This document shows positions 18,810 to 28,253 of a stretch of 64,000 bases of DNA, one piece after another (position 1 is the stretch's first letter; the number at the start of each line of letters is the position of its first letter). The position numbers were made by a program, and so were the translations under genes. The notes beneath the pieces were generated by a model that did not search any database, had not been told where the DNA came from, and worked only from the letters and a program-made list of their open reading frames with translations. The stretch comes from Phycicoccus jejuensis (GTDB taxonomy: Bacteria > Actinomycetota > Actinomycetes > Actinomycetales > Dermatophilaceae): contig NZ_JOEE01000003.1 in assembly GCF_000720925.1 (NCBI RefSeq), forward strand, positions 372,001-436,000. Reading direction: 5' to 3'.

Positions 18810-20084
18810 ATGCGCGACGACGACCGCGCCCGACCGATCCCCCAGGGGTCCGACGACGACGTCTACGTCGTCGACACGCGGCGGCGCCCCCGGGCGTCCG
18901 CGCCCCGGTCCGCGCCCACCGGCTCCCGCTCCGCACCCACGGGTGCCCTCCCCCGGACCCCGCGCCGGCCGGCGCCGGCGGCCGCCGAGCCCGCCGGCGG
19001 GTACGACGAGTACGGCCGTCCGCTCCCCGCGCGCGGCGGGGACGGAGGTCGCGGCGGCCGCTCGGCGCGCCCGGTGCGCGAGCCGCGGCCCCCGCGCCGT
19101 CGCCGTCCCGCCCGCCGGGTCGCGCTCCTCCTCGTCCTGCTCCTCGTCGGCTGGGTGGCCGTCACGGCCGCGGCGCCGTGGCACGCGTGGACGACGGTCA
19201 GCCGCGAGGACACCGAGCCCGCCGGCGAGCGCCCCGCCGCCGGCGACGGCCACACCTACCTGCTCGTCGGGTCGGACAGCCGCGAGGGGCTGAGCGCCGA
19301 GCAGAAGAAGGCGCTCGGCACCGGCTCCGCCGAGGGCCGCCGGACCGACTCGATCATCCTCGTCCACGTGCCGTCGGGCTCCGGCAAGCCCGCCCTCGTC
19401 TCCGTCCCCCGCGACAGCTACCTCCCGATCCCCGGCCGCGGCAGCAACAAGGTCAACGCCGCCTTCGCCTTCGGCGGTCCGAAGCTGCTCGTCCAGACGC
19501 TCGAGCAGGCCACCGGGCTGCGCATCGACGGCTACGTCGAGATCGGGTTCGGGGGCTTCGCCAACGTCGTCGACAGCCTCGGGGGCGTCGACATCTGCGT
19601 GCCGCGCGACATCAAGGACGCGAAGGCGCACCTCGACGTGAAGAAGGGCTGCCAGACCCTCGACGGGCCGACGGCGCTCGGGTACGTGCGGGCCCGGTAC
19701 TCCGACCCCAAGGGCGACCTCGGCCGGGCCGAGCGCCAGCGCCAGTTCCTCGGCGCCGTGATGAAGGAGGCCGCGACCCCGGGGACCGTGCTCGTGCCGT
19801 GGCGCTGGTGGTCCTTCACCCACGCGGCGGCCTCGAGCGTCTTCGTCGGCGAGGACACCTCGCTGCTCGACGCGTACCGCATCCTCTCGACGATGCGGAA
19901 GGTCTCCTCCGACGAGGCGCTGAGCCTCGTCGTGCCCGTGTCGGACCTCAACGCGACGACGCGGGCGGGCTCCTCGGTCCTCTGGGACGAGCAGCGCGCG
20001 AAGGAGCTGTTCGGCATGCTGCGCGACGGCACCCCGCTCGACGCGCCGCCGCCGGGGACGGACGGCACCCCCTCGGGTCGCTGA
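18810..20084 (+). CDS. LCP family glycopolymer ligase
   Basis: The 424-residue protein has a basic, Pro/Arg-rich cytosolic N-terminus (1 to about 100), one membrane segment (about 107-128) and an LCP domain (about 148-380) with canonical motifs LLVGSDSREG, RRTDSIILVHV and VSVPRDSYLPIPG. It would transfer a wall glycopolymer from lipid pyrophosphate to peptidoglycan. The ATG has GGAGG 11 nt upstream. Confidence 0.9.
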   Translation: MRDDDRARPIPQGSDDDVYVVDTRRRPRASAPRSAPTGSRSAPTGALPRTPRRPAPAAAEPAGGYDEYGRPLPARGGDGGRGGRSARPVREPRPPRRRRPARRVALLLVLLLVGWVAVTAAAPWHAWTTVSREDTEPAGERPAAGDGHTYLLVGSDSREGLSAEQKKALGTGSAEGRRTDSIILVHVPSGSGKPALVSVPRDSYLPIPGRGSNKVNAAFAFGGPKLLVQTLEQATGLRIDGYVEIGFGGFANVVDSLGGVDICVPRDIKDAKAHLDVKKGCQTLDGPTALGYVRARYSDPKGDLGRAERQRQFLGAVMKEAATPGTVLVPWRWWSFTHAAASSVFVGEDTSLLDAYRILSTMRKVSSDEALSLVVPVSDLNATTRAGSSVLWDEQRAKELFGMLRDGTPLDAPPPGTDGTPSGR

Positions 20085-20197
20085 CGAGGGCGACACCCGG
20101 ACGGGCCCGACCCTGGACGCGCTCCCCAGCCCGGCTCGTTACACTCCCCGACGTCCCGCACCGCGGGGCCCTGACCAGCACCCGTGGGGAGGACCCG

Positions 20198-21709
20198 GTG
20201 GACGGCGTCGAGCCGGATGCGCACGAGACACCCGCGGCCGACGCGTCACGCTCCCGTCGCCGCGAGGTGCACGGCGGCCGACCGCGGTGGCGTCGCCGCC
20301 TCGCGATCGGCCTCGTGGCCCTCGTCGTCGTCGGGGGCGCCGGCGGCGCCGTCGCGGCGTGGCGGCTGAACTCGAACATCACCAAGGTCGACGTCTCGGG
20401 CGCGCTCGGTACCGACCGGCCCACGTCCGCCCCGCAGGCGCGCGGCGCCGTCAACATCCTGCTCGTCGGCTCCGACACGCGGGAGGGCGACGGCAACGAC
20501 GCCATCGGCAAGGTCGTCGAGGACCCGGGCCAGCACTCCGACACCAACCTGCTGGTCCACCTCTCCAAGGACCGCTCGTGGGCCACGGTCGTCTCCATCC
20601 CGCGGGACTCGATGACCAAGGCACCCCCGGAGTGCTCCCCCACCGCCCCGAAGGACCAGTGGGTCACGCGGCAGTGGAACCACAACTACAAGATCGGCGG
20701 CATCGGCTGCCTCATCCGCACCCTCGAGGGCAACACCGGCGTGCGCGTCGACCACTACGGCGTCGTCGACTTCCGCGGCTTCCAGTCGATGGTCGACGCC
20801 CTCGGCGGCGTCCCGGTCTGCACCCGCGAGGCCATCGACGACAAGGAGTCGGGCCTGCGCCTGAGCGCGGGCACCCACACCCTCCAGGGCAAGCAGGCGC
20901 TCGCGTACGTCCGCACCCGCAAGTCGGTCGGTGACGGCTCCGACCTGGGCCGCATCCAGCGCCAGCAGGCCTTCCTCTCCTCGATCGCCCAGAAGGCCAC
21001 CTCGAGCCAGCTGCTCTTCCAGCCCACGCGGCTCTACGGGTTCCTCGACGCCGCGACGCGCTCGCTGACCACCGACCCGGAGTTCGGCCTCGGCACGATG
21101 AAGGACCTCGCCGAGAGCGTGCGCGGCATCGGCCTGGACAACATCGAGTTCGTCACCGTCCCCCACGAGGCCTACGAGCCCGACCCCAACCGCGTCCAGT
21201 GGCAGGAGTCGGCGCAGGTCATCTGGACGGCGTTCCGCGAGGACCGCCGGCTCGGGCAGGAGCCGGAGGCCACCGCGTCGCCGTCCCCGACCGCGTCGCC
21301 GCTCACCGTCTCCCCCGACGAGGTGCGGGTCGAGGTGCGCAACGGCTCGGGCGCCTCGGGCCTGGCCTCCCAGGCGGGCGCCGCCCTCGCGGTGCAGGGC
21401 TTCACCGTCACCGCGACCGGCAACGGGGAGCGCCGGACCGGCACGCTCGTCGAGTACGGCGCCGGGCAGGAGGAGGCCGCACGCACCGTCGCCGCCGCCT
21501 TCCCCGGGGCGACGCTCGAGGAGGCGTCCGGGCTCGGGAGGACCGTCCGGGTCACGCTCGGCGCCGGGTCCGAGAACGTCGTCGAGGTCGAGAACCGCAC
21601 GGGGACGAAGGCCCTGCCGGACCAGCCGGTCAGCGCACCGAAGCCCGCCCCGACGCCGACGCCCACCATCGAGGCCCGCCCCGCCGACGCCGACATCTGC
21701 GGGGCCTGA
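20198..21709 (+). CDS. LCP family ligase with LytR C-terminal domain
   Basis: The 503-residue protein has a cytosolic basic stretch, one membrane segment (about 33-55), an LCP domain (about 80-330; [23 protein letters not shown]) and a LytR_C domain (about 375-460; [15 protein letters not shown]). The GTG at 20198 follows GGGGAGG; the frame is open far upstream only as a shadow. TACACT at 20140-20145 is a possible -10. Third LCP member in 4.6 kb, which suggests different polymers or redundancy. Confidence 0.9.
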   Translation: MDGVEPDAHETPAADASRSRRREVHGGRPRWRRRLAIGLVALVVVGGAGGAVAAWRLNSNITKVDVSGALGTDRPTSAPQARGAVNILLVGSDTREGDGNDAIGKVVEDPGQHSDTNLLVHLSKDRSWATVVSIPRDSMTKAPPECSPTAPKDQWVTRQWNHNYKIGGIGCLIRTLEGNTGVRVDHYGVVDFRGFQSMVDALGGVPVCTREAIDDKESGLRLSAGTHTLQGKQALAYVRTRKSVGDGSDLGRIQRQQAFLSSIAQKATSSQLLFQPTRLYGFLDAATRSLTTDPEFGLGTMKDLAESVRGIGLDNIEFVTVPHEAYEPDPNRVQWQESAQVIWTAFREDRRLGQEPEATASPSPTASPLTVSPDEVRVEVRNGSGASGLASQAGAALAVQGFTVTATGNGERRTGTLVEYGAGQEEAARTVAAAFPGATLEEASGLGRTVRVTLGAGSENVVEVENRTGTKALPDQPVSAPKPAPTPTPTIEARPADADICGA

Positions 21710-22379
21710 GGACGCACCCGGTCCGACGACCGACGGCGAGCGGCGCGAGGACGAACAGCCACACCTGGCCGAGCGCAGCGCCGCCGGCGAACAGCGCCGG
21801 GGCGATCGAGCGGGCCGGGTTGACGGAGGTGTTCGTCACCGGGATGGACACGAGGTGGATCAGCGTGAGCGTCAGGCCGATCGCCAAGGGCGCGAACCCC
21901 TTCGGGGCGCGCTCGCCGGTGGCACCGACGATGACGAGGACGAACACGGCCGTCAGCACGACCTCGACGACGAGGGCCGCGAGCAGCCCGTACTGCTGGG
22001 GCGAGCGGTCGCCGAAGCCGTTGGTCGCGAACCCGTCGGCCGTCGTGAAACCGGGACGCCCGGAGGCGACGGCGAGGAGGACACCGGCGCCGAGGACCGC
22101 CCCGACGAGCTGCGCCGCGACGTAGGCGGGCACGTCCCGCCACGAGAACCGGCCGGCCACGGCGAGCCCGACGCTGACGGCCGGGTTGAAGTGCCCACCC
22201 GAGAGGTGGCCCACGCCGTAGGCGGCGGTGGTCACGGCGAGGCCGAAGGCCAGGGCGACGCCGAGGTAGCCGACCCCGACGAGCACGGGTCGACCGTCGG
22301 CCTGCGCCGTCGCGGTGGCGGCGAGGACGGCCGTGCCGCACCCGGCGAGGACGAGGAGCTCCTGACCGCGCGTCCGCAC
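21630..22379 (-). pseudogene. aqpZ: Aquaporin (AqpZ/MIP family) with both ends eroded
   Basis: Both pore motifs are present ([10 protein letters not shown] and [13 protein letters not shown]), and homology to AqpZ runs from [15 protein letters not shown] to [10 protein letters not shown]. The first helix lacks its usual start (the AEFLGT-type part is replaced by RTRGQ, from a GTG at 22379), and the last helix breaks off near 21730, after which the frame reads antisense through the 3' end of the LCP gene until a stop at 21630. The upstream junction coincides with the start of a plus-strand coding fragment. It is most likely a remnant; a functional protein with altered ends cannot be excluded. 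Confidence 0.65.
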
Positions 22380-22640
22380 GCCGAGGTCGTCGCCGACCCG
22401 CGCAGCGGCCGCGCCCTGGGCGCACCCCGCGGGCCCACCCCGCTGGTGGTCACCGTGACCCGCGGGCTGCAGCAGGCCCTCGCCACCGCCGGCCCGGCCG
22501 ACCTGCGCGACGCGGTCGCCGCCTCCGCCGACGGTCCGGCGGCCGGGTTGCGGGACCGCCCGGACGTGTACCGGCTGGCGCGCCTCGCGCGGGAGGCCCT
22601 CGCCGCTGACCTGCTGCTCTACTGCCGCGTCCGCGCGTGA
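22359..22640 (+). pseudogene. 3' fragment of an unidentified plus-strand gene
   Basis: From about 22359 to a TGA at 22640 the plus strand reads as a normal high-GC3 coding frame (about 93 residues, ending [16 protein letters not shown]), unlike the opposite frame of the aquaporin to its left. I do not recognise the family. No ribosome site or start is evident at its left end, which is the point where aquaporin homology begins, so it looks like a truncated gene. A short stand-alone gene from a GTG near 22445 is an alternative. Confidence 0.4.
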
Positions 22641-22683
22641 GGGGCACGCGGACCGTTCCACACCGTGCGGCTGCGGACGTCGT

Positions 22684-23922
22684 TCACGCCGAGGGGCCGG
22701 GCATCCCGTTGACGTAGGGCATCGCCCACGCGAACGCGCGGGCCGCGGCGGCGTCGAGGTCAGCGGCGACGGCGGTGGGCGACGCGTCGAGCACGCCGTG
22801 CTGGAACGCCGCCACCTCGGCGACCAGCTCGCCGGCGGCGCTCGCCCTGCGGAAGGCGGCGTCGGCGACCGCTGCGGGCACGTCGAGCATCCCCGCCACG
22901 TCCTCGATCGGGACGCCGAGCAGCAGGTCGAGGGCGGACAGCAGCCCGGCGGTGAAGGCGAAGTCCGGCTCGCAGACCGAGCGCTCGGCCGCGAGCAGCT
23001 CGCAGGTGCGGGCCCGGACCAGCGCGGTCGCCAGCCCGTCGGCTCCGGCCCCCGGCCGCCCCGAGAGCAGGGTGAGCGCCACCCACTGCCGGATCCGGAC
23101 CGTGCCGAGCATGACGAGGGCCTCGCGGATGCCGCGGACCTCGCGCCGGAGCCCGTGGTCGGCGCCGACCGACGCCAGCTGCAGCACCTGGAGCACGAGC
23201 CCGGGCTCGCGACGCAGGATCGCCTCCAGCGCGTCGAGGTCGACGTCCTCGGTGAGCAGGGTCGTCGCGAGGTTGACGTGGGCCAGCGCGGCGGTGGGGA
23301 TGGTCTGGCCGCGCACCACGCGCGGCTTCTCGATGGCGTAGCCCTGGAACAGCTCGAAGCCGGAGCGCATCGCCCAGTCGAGGTCGTCGAGCGTCTCGAG
23401 CTTCTCGGCCAGCAGCCGCACGCCGTAGGGCCGGCACCGGTCCGCGAGCGCGAGCGAACCCTCCCGGCCGAGGGCCTGCACGTCGATCTTGACGATCGTG
23501 GCGAGCTCCAGCAGCCGCTCGGCGCCGTCGATCCACACGAAGTCGTCGAGGGCGAGCTGGTACCCGCGCGCGACGAGGTCGCGGCATCCCTGCACGGACT
23601 CGTCGTCGACGGTCACGGTCTCGAGCACCTCGATGACGGTGCGCGCGGGCGGGAGGGTCACGGGGGTCCTGCCGGTGAGCACGCCCCGCTCGGCGTTGCA
23701 GAAGATCACCTTGTCGCCGACGAGCTGGCCGACCCCGATGGTCAGGGCACCCAGCACCACGTCGGCGGTCATCTGCTCCCCGGAGGGCAGCGGGGTGTCC
23801 GACCGCGCGGCGCGGTACAGGAGCTCGTAGCCCATGACCGCGCCGGTGCGGTCGACGATCGGTTGGCGTCCCACGGCCACCGCGGGGGTGGCCGTGGACG
23901 TCGCGGGCTCCCCTACAAGCAC
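22684..23922 (-). CDS. EAL-HDOD signalling protein (YuxH type)
   Basis: The 412-residue protein has an EAL-like domain (about 15-210) followed by an HDOD domain (about 215-400; [20 protein letters not shown], in part). The EAL part starts [21 protein letters not shown], where active phosphodiesterases have an ExL signature; the ELL is present but the downstream metal ligands are poorly kept ([20 protein letters not shown]), typical of degenerate EAL-HDOD proteins. It probably acts in signalling rather than by hydrolysing c-di-GMP. The GTG at 23922 is set by GGAGG 7 nt upstream; the longer frame adds a non-homologous Ser/Arg tail. Confidence 0.85.
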   Translation of the reverse strand: MLVGEPATSTATPAVAVGRQPIVDRTGAVMGYELLYRAARSDTPLPSGEQMTADVVLGALTIGVGQLVGDKVIFCNAERGVLTGRTPVTLPPARTVIEVLETVTVDDESVQGCRDLVARGYQLALDDFVWIDGAERLLELATIVKIDVQALGREGSLALADRCRPYGVRLLAEKLETLDDLDWAMRSGFELFQGYAIEKPRVVRGQTIPTAALAHVNLATTLLTEDVDLDALEAILRREPGLVLQVLQLASVGADHGLRREVRGIREALVMLGTVRIRQWVALTLLSGRPGAGADGLATALVRARTCELLAAERSVCEPDFAFTAGLLSALDLLLGVPIEDVAGMLDVPAAVADAAFRRASAAGELVAEVAAFQHGVLDASPTAVAADLDAAAARAFAWAMPYVNGMPGPSA

Positions 23923-24229
23923 GGTCCGTCCTCCAGTTGTGTCGACCCCGTGATTGTGCGCAGAGGTGGGACCGGGCGGCCGCTCGACGGTGGACGAATC
24001 AGCCGATCGTCCGACCGGACCGTGCGATCGGCCGGACTTCCCTCCCGTGCACCACCTCTCGGCAGCTCTCGACGCGCCCCGCTCAGCCGCTCGTGACCAG
24101 CTGCGGGCCACGGCCCCCGAGCACCCATGACCGCCGGTGCGTCCGAATGCACGCGACGTCGCCACGGGCGGTGGCTCGTCCCACGCCCCCGCCGTCCCCT
24201 ACCTTGGTCCGCGACCGAGGAGGACCACC
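23923..24229. other. Divergent intergenic region, 307 bp
   Basis: No gene is seen. It contains an inverted repeat, GCCGATCG (24002-24009) and CGATCGGC (24025-24032), around a GGTCCGGTC-like centre. No convincing -35/-10 pair was identified. Confidence 0.5.
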
Positions 24230-25603
24230 GTGGCCGACGCCCAGCCTGCCGCCGACCGGCGCACCGACCTGGTGCCGTTCGCGGTGGCCGTCCGTGCGTG
24301 GTTCTCGATCTCGCTGCAGACCTTCGGCGGGCCGGCGGGCCAGATCGCGGTCATGGAGCGCGAGCTCGTCGAGCGGCGTCGCTGGATCGGCCACGAGCGC
24401 TTCCTCCACGCCCTCTCCTTCTGCACCCTGCTGCCGGGGCCCGAGGCCCAGCAGCTCGCCGTGTACGTCGGGTGGCTCCTCAACGGTGTCCGAGGGGGCC
24501 TCGTCGCGGGGACCCTCTTCGTCCTCCCCGGGCTCGTCGCCCTCCTCGGGCTCTCGGCCGTCTACGTCGCGTGGGGAGAGACCGCCGTCGTCTCGGGGGT
24601 GTTCGCCGCCGTCGCGCCGGCCGTCCTCGTCGTCGTCGCGCAGGCCGTCCTGCGAGTGGGTCGCAAGGCGCTGACCACCCGCCTCTCCGTGGGCATCGCG
24701 GTGACGGCGTTCCTGGCCCTCGGCCTCGTGCACGTGCCGTTCCCCCTCGTCGTGCTCGCGGCCGGCCTGGTCGGGCTGGTCGCCGCTCGCGGCCGACCTC
24801 CGACGGCGGCCGTGCCCTCCCGCCCCGGCGACGTCGCCCCGGTCGTCCGGGATGACACCCTCCACCACGTCCGCCCGACCCGGGGGTACGTCGCCCGCGT
24901 GCTCGGTGTCGGCCTGCTCGCGTGGGCCGTGCCGATGACCGCCGTCGTGCTCCTCACCGGGCGGGGCAGCGTCTTCACGCAGCAGGGGCTGTTCTTCACC
25001 GGCACCGCCCTCGTCACCTTCGGCGGCGCCTACGCGGTGCTCGCCTTCGTCGCGCAGCGGGCGGTCGAGGTGTACGGGTGGCTGGCCCCCGGCGAGATGG
25101 CCCGGGGGCTCGCGCTCGCCGAGTCGACGCCCGGGCCGCTCATCATGGTCGTGCAGTTCGTCGCCTTCCTCGGCGCGTACCGCGACCCCGGCGCCCTCTC
25201 CCCCTGGGCCGCCGGGGTCCTCGCGTCGCTCCTGACGACGTGGGTCGTGTTCGTCCCCTCGTTCGTCCTCGTCTTCCTCGGCGCCCCGTTCATCGAGCGG
25301 CTGCGCGGCAACCGCACGCTCGCCGCCGCGCTGGGCGGGGTCACCGCCGCCGTCGTCGGCGTCATCGCCCACCTCGGCGTCTACCTCGCGGTCCACACCC
25401 TCGCCGACCGCACCGTCGTCGCGGCCCGCGGGCCGGTCTCGGTCGAGCTCCCGGACCCGCGCGCCCTCGACCCCGTCGCGTTCGGCCACCTCGCGCTGGC
25501 CGCCGTCCTGCTCCTGTGGCGCGGGTGGTCCGTGCTGCGGACCCTGGCGGCCTGCGCGGGCGTCGGACTCGTCGTCGCGCTCGCCCGCCTCGCCCTGGCC
25601 TGA
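24230..25603 (+). CDS. chrA: Chromate transporter, CHR family (two-domain)
   Basis: The 457-residue membrane protein has two homologous halves. The N-terminal signature SLQTFGGPAGQIAVMERELVER and the PGPEAQQLAVYVGW motif (given in parts) are typical; the second half repeats them as FGGAYAVLAFV and ESTPGPLIMVVQFVAF. ChrA exports chromate, or moves sulfate-like anions. The GTG at 24230 has GAGGAGG 6 nt upstream. No ChrB-type regulator lies next to it. Confidence 0.9.
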   Translation: MADAQPAADRRTDLVPFAVAVRAWFSISLQTFGGPAGQIAVMERELVERRRWIGHERFLHALSFCTLLPGPEAQQLAVYVGWLLNGVRGGLVAGTLFVLPGLVALLGLSAVYVAWGETAVVSGVFAAVAPAVLVVVAQAVLRVGRKALTTRLSVGIAVTAFLALGLVHVPFPLVVLAAGLVGLVAARGRPPTAAVPSRPGDVAPVVRDDTLHHVRPTRGYVARVLGVGLLAWAVPMTAVVLLTGRGSVFTQQGLFFTGTALVTFGGAYAVLAFVAQRAVEVYGWLAPGEMARGLALAESTPGPLIMVVQFVAFLGAYRDPGALSPWAAGVLASLLTTWVVFVPSFVLVFLGAPFIERLRGNRTLAAALGGVTAAVVGVIAHLGVYLAVHTLADRTVVAARGPVSVELPDPRALDPVAFGHLALAAVLLLWRGWSVLRTLAACAGVGLVVALARLALA

Positions 25604-25636
25604 CGAGCGCGGCGGCGGCTCGGCCGGGTCGGCGGG

Positions 25637-26803
25637 TCAGCCCTTGAGGAGCTGACGAGCCATGACGATCCGCTGGACCTGGTTGGTGCCCTCGTAGATC
25701 TGGGTGATCTTCGCGTCGCGCATCATCCGCTCGAGCGGGAAGTCACGCGTGTACCCGGCGCCGCCGAGCAGCTGGACGGCGTCGGTCGTCACCTGCATCG
25801 CGACGTCGGACGCGTAAGCCTTGGCCGCGGCGCCGAAGAACGGCAGGTCGGCGTCGGAGCGCTCGGACTTCGCGGCGGCGACGTAGACGAGCTGGCGGGC
25901 GGCCTCGAGCTGCATCGCCATGTCGGCGAGCATGAACTGCACGCCCTGGAACTCGGCGACCTTCTTCCCGAACTGCTGCCGCTCCTTGACGTAGGCCACG
26001 GCCTGGTCGAGCGCGCCCTGGGCGATGCCGACGGCCTGGGCGCCGATGGTCACGCGGGTGTGGTCGAGGGTCGCGAGGGCGATCTTCAGGCCGGCGCCGA
26101 CCTCGCCGACGACGCGGTCGCCGGGGATGCGGCAGCGGTCGAAGTGCAGCTCGCGCGTCGGGCTGCCCTTGATGCCGAGCTTGCGCTCCTTCTCGCCGAA
26201 CGAGAACCCCTCGTCCGACTTCTCGACCACGAAGGCGGTGATGTTGTTGCCGCGCGGGCCGTCGGGGTCGGTCACCGCGAGGACCGTGTAGTACTCGGAG
26301 ACACCGGCGTTGGTGATCCAGGACTTCTGGCCGGTCAGCACCCAGTCGTCGCCGTCGCGCACGGCCTTGCACTTCATCGCCGCCGTGTCCGAGCCGGCCT
26401 CGCGCTCCGAGAGGCCGTAGGAGAAGGTCGACTCCCCCGCCGCGAGCGGCGTGAGGTAGCGCTTCTTGACGTCGTCGTTCGCCGCGAGGAGCAGCGGCAT
26501 CGAGCCGAGCTTGTTGACCGCCGGGATGAGCGAGGACGACGCGCAGACCCGGGCGACCTCCTCGATGACGAGGCAGGTGGCGAGCGCGTCGGCCCCCACG
26601 CCGCCGAACTCCTCGGGCACGTGCGGGGCGAAGAAGTCCGAGGCGACGAGCGCGTCGTGCGCCTCCTGCGGGTAGCGCGACTCCTCGTCGACCACAGCGG
26701 CGAACGGCGCGATCTTGTCCTCGGCGACGGCGCGGACGGCCTCGCGGATGGCCTCGTGGTCCTCCGAGAGCCGGTAGGTGTCGAAGTCGGGGTTGCCGCT
26801 CAT
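25637..26803 (-). CDS. Acyl-CoA dehydrogenase
   Basis: The 388-residue flavoprotein has the three-domain family layout and the two family signatures: GLSEREAGSDTAAMKCKAV (about 130) and QLLGGAGYTRDFPLERMMRD (about 340). The catalytic base position reads YEGTNQVQR. It would oxidise an acyl-CoA at the alpha-beta bond with FAD. In M. tuberculosis a close family member (fadE25) sits beside purE, and here it lies 8 kb from purE. The ATG at 26803 has GAAGAGG upstream. A divergent TetR gene and a tandem palindrome operator lie just upstream. Confidence 0.92.
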   Translation of the reverse strand: MSGNPDFDTYRLSEDHEAIREAVRAVAEDKIAPFAAVVDEESRYPQEAHDALVASDFFAPHVPEEFGGVGADALATCLVIEEVARVCASSSLIPAVNKLGSMPLLLAANDDVKKRYLTPLAAGESTFSYGLSEREAGSDTAAMKCKAVRDGDDWVLTGQKSWITNAGVSEYYTVLAVTDPDGPRGNNITAFVVEKSDEGFSFGEKERKLGIKGSPTRELHFDRCRIPGDRVVGEVGAGLKIALATLDHTRVTIGAQAVGIAQGALDQAVAYVKERQQFGKKVAEFQGVQFMLADMAMQLEAARQLVYVAAAKSERSDADLPFFGAAAKAYASDVAMQVTTDAVQLLGGAGYTRDFPLERMMRDAKITQIYEGTNQVQRIVMARQLLKG

Positions 26804-26837
26804 GGGTGCCTCTTCCGTCCGGCGGCCAAGGCCGCGC

Positions 26838-26874
26838 GTGGTACTCAGTCCCGTCTCACGATACTCAGTACCAC
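26838..26874. promoter_or_regulatory. Tandem palindromic operator between acyl-CoA dehydrogenase and tetR
   Basis: Two elements of the type TACTCAGTA (26842-26850 with one mismatch; 26862-26870 perfect) have centres 20 bp apart. Together they also form a 12-bp inverted repeat (26838-26849, 26863-26874, one mismatch). Position and symmetry fit binding of the divergent TetR protein. Confidence 0.7.
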
Positions 26875-26884
26875 CGTCAGCGTC

Positions 26885-26890
26885 TATCGT
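26885..26890 (+). promoter_or_regulatory. -10 element of the tetR gene
   Basis: TATCGT lies 7 nt before the GTG at 26898 and 15 bp after the second operator half, so a bound repressor would cover the promoter. Confidence 0.5.
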
Positions 26891-26897
26891 GGGCCGT

Positions 26898-27575
26898 GTG
26901 ACGTCCACCCCCCGCGAGCGGCTCACCGACGCCGCCTTCGCCCTCTTCGCCGAGCGCGGCTTCCACGAGACGACGGTCGACGACGTCGTCGCCCGGGCGG
27001 GCGTCGGCCGCACGACCTTCTTCCGCGTCTTCAGCGGCAAGGAGGACGCGGTCTTCCCGGACCACGAGGCGCTCGTCGCACGCGTCGAGGAGCGCCTGGC
27101 CGCGTCCGAGGCCCCCGCGCTGCAGGCGGCGGCCGACGCCGCGGGGCTCGTGCTCGAGCACTACCTGGCCGAGGGCGACCGGGCGCGGCTGCGCTACCGG
27201 ATCACCCGGCAGGTCGCCGCCCTGCGCGACCGCGAGGCCGCGAGCCAGCTGCCCTACCACCGCACCTTCCGGGTCTTCCTGCGCCGGCTGACCGACGAGA
27301 GCGAGGCCTCCGACTTGCGCGCCGAGCTCCTCGCGGGCGCCGTCGTCACCGCCCACAACCACGTCCTGCGCCGGTGGCTGCGTGGCCACACCGACGCCGC
27401 CGACGCCCGCGCCGAGCTCGGCCGGGCGATGGCCGAGGTCGCCCGCTGGGCGGCGCCGTCGGGCTCTCCCGCCCCGCCGCCGCCCGAGACCGAGATCGTC
27501 GTCGTGCGCTCCTCCCGCCCCGTGGAGGAGCTCCTCCCCGCCCTGCGCGCGGCCGCCGGCGAGCCGACGACCTGA
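26898..27575 (+). CDS. TetR family regulator, probable repressor of the divergent acyl-CoA dehydrogenase
   Basis: The 225-residue protein has an N-terminal TetR helix-turn-helix (DAAFALFAERGFHETTVDDV, then RAGVGRTTFFRVFSGKED) and an all-helical ligand domain with a Pro-rich tail. The GTG start follows TATCGT by 7 nt. The shared 94-bp region with tandem palindromes suggests it controls itself and the acyl-CoA dehydrogenase in response to an acyl-CoA ligand; the ligand is inference. Confidence 0.86.
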   Translation: MTSTPRERLTDAAFALFAERGFHETTVDDVVARAGVGRTTFFRVFSGKEDAVFPDHEALVARVEERLAASEAPALQAAADAAGLVLEHYLAEGDRARLRYRITRQVAALRDREAASQLPYHRTFRVFLRRLTDESEASDLRAELLAGAVVTAHNHVLRRWLRGHTDAADARAELGRAMAEVARWAAPSGSPAPPPPETEIVVVRSSRPVEELLPALRAAAGEPTT

Positions 27576-27642
27576 CGGCCCGGGCCGGACCGCACCGGCC
27601 CCCGGGGGCGACGTGGACCGCCGGGCCCCCTAGCCTGCCCTC

Positions 27643-28203
27643 ATGGACGAGAGCGGCCGGCTGACCTACGTGCTGGTGGACGGCGAGAACATCGACGCCA
27701 CCCTGGGCAACGCGATCCTGGCCCGGCGGCCCCGGCCCGAGGAGCGCCCGCGGTGGGAGCGGGTCCTCAAGTTCGCCGAGGAGCACTGGCAGCAGCCGAC
27801 CCGCGGGCTGTTCTTCCTCGCAGCCAACTCCGAGCTGCCGATGTCGTTCGTCCAGGCGCTGCTCGCCATCGGCTACCGGCCGGTGCCGCTGTCCGGCGAC
27901 CCGGGCGTCAAGGTCGTCGACGTCGCGATCCAGCGCACCCTCGAGGCGCTGCAGGAGCGCTCCGCCGACGTCATCCTCGTGAGCAACGACGGCGACTTCC
28001 TGCCGCAGGTCGAGGGCCTCCTCGACGGCCGCAAGGTCGCGGTCGCGGGCTTCGACGAGTTCCGCAACCAGGCCTTCAACGCGCTCGTGGGCCGTGGGCT
28101 CGAGGCGCTCGACCTCGAGCACGACGTCCGCGCGTTCAAGGAGCCCCTCCCGCGCGTCCGGATCATCCCCATCGACGAGTTCGACCCCACCCTCTTCCTC
28201 TGA
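27643..28203 (+). CDS. NYN domain protein
   Basis: The 186-residue protein has the NYN (PIN-like RNase) fold signature: LVDGENIDATL at the N-terminus, VKVVDVAIQRTL in the middle and VILVSNDGDFLPQVE with the acidic residues of the active site. Families with this fold cut RNA using a metal cluster. It stands alone behind TAGCCT (27631-27636, 6 nt before the ATG) with no partner gene. Target unknown. Confidence 0.82.
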   Translation: MDESGRLTYVLVDGENIDATLGNAILARRPRPEERPRWERVLKFAEEHWQQPTRGLFFLAANSELPMSFVQALLAIGYRPVPLSGDPGVKVVDVAIQRTLEALQERSADVILVSNDGDFLPQVEGLLDGRKVAVAGFDEFRNQAFNALVGRGLEALDLEHDVRAFKEPLPRVRIIPIDEFDPTLFL

Positions 28204-28253
28204 CCGACCCCACCCCCACCCTGGGGAAAGCCGGGGCTGGACGTCGCGCGCGG

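Noticed and set aside
17891..21709. A 1272-residue rightward protein
   Set aside because: The N-terminal two thirds are antisense or out of frame to two LCP genes; the real gene starts at the GTG at 20198.
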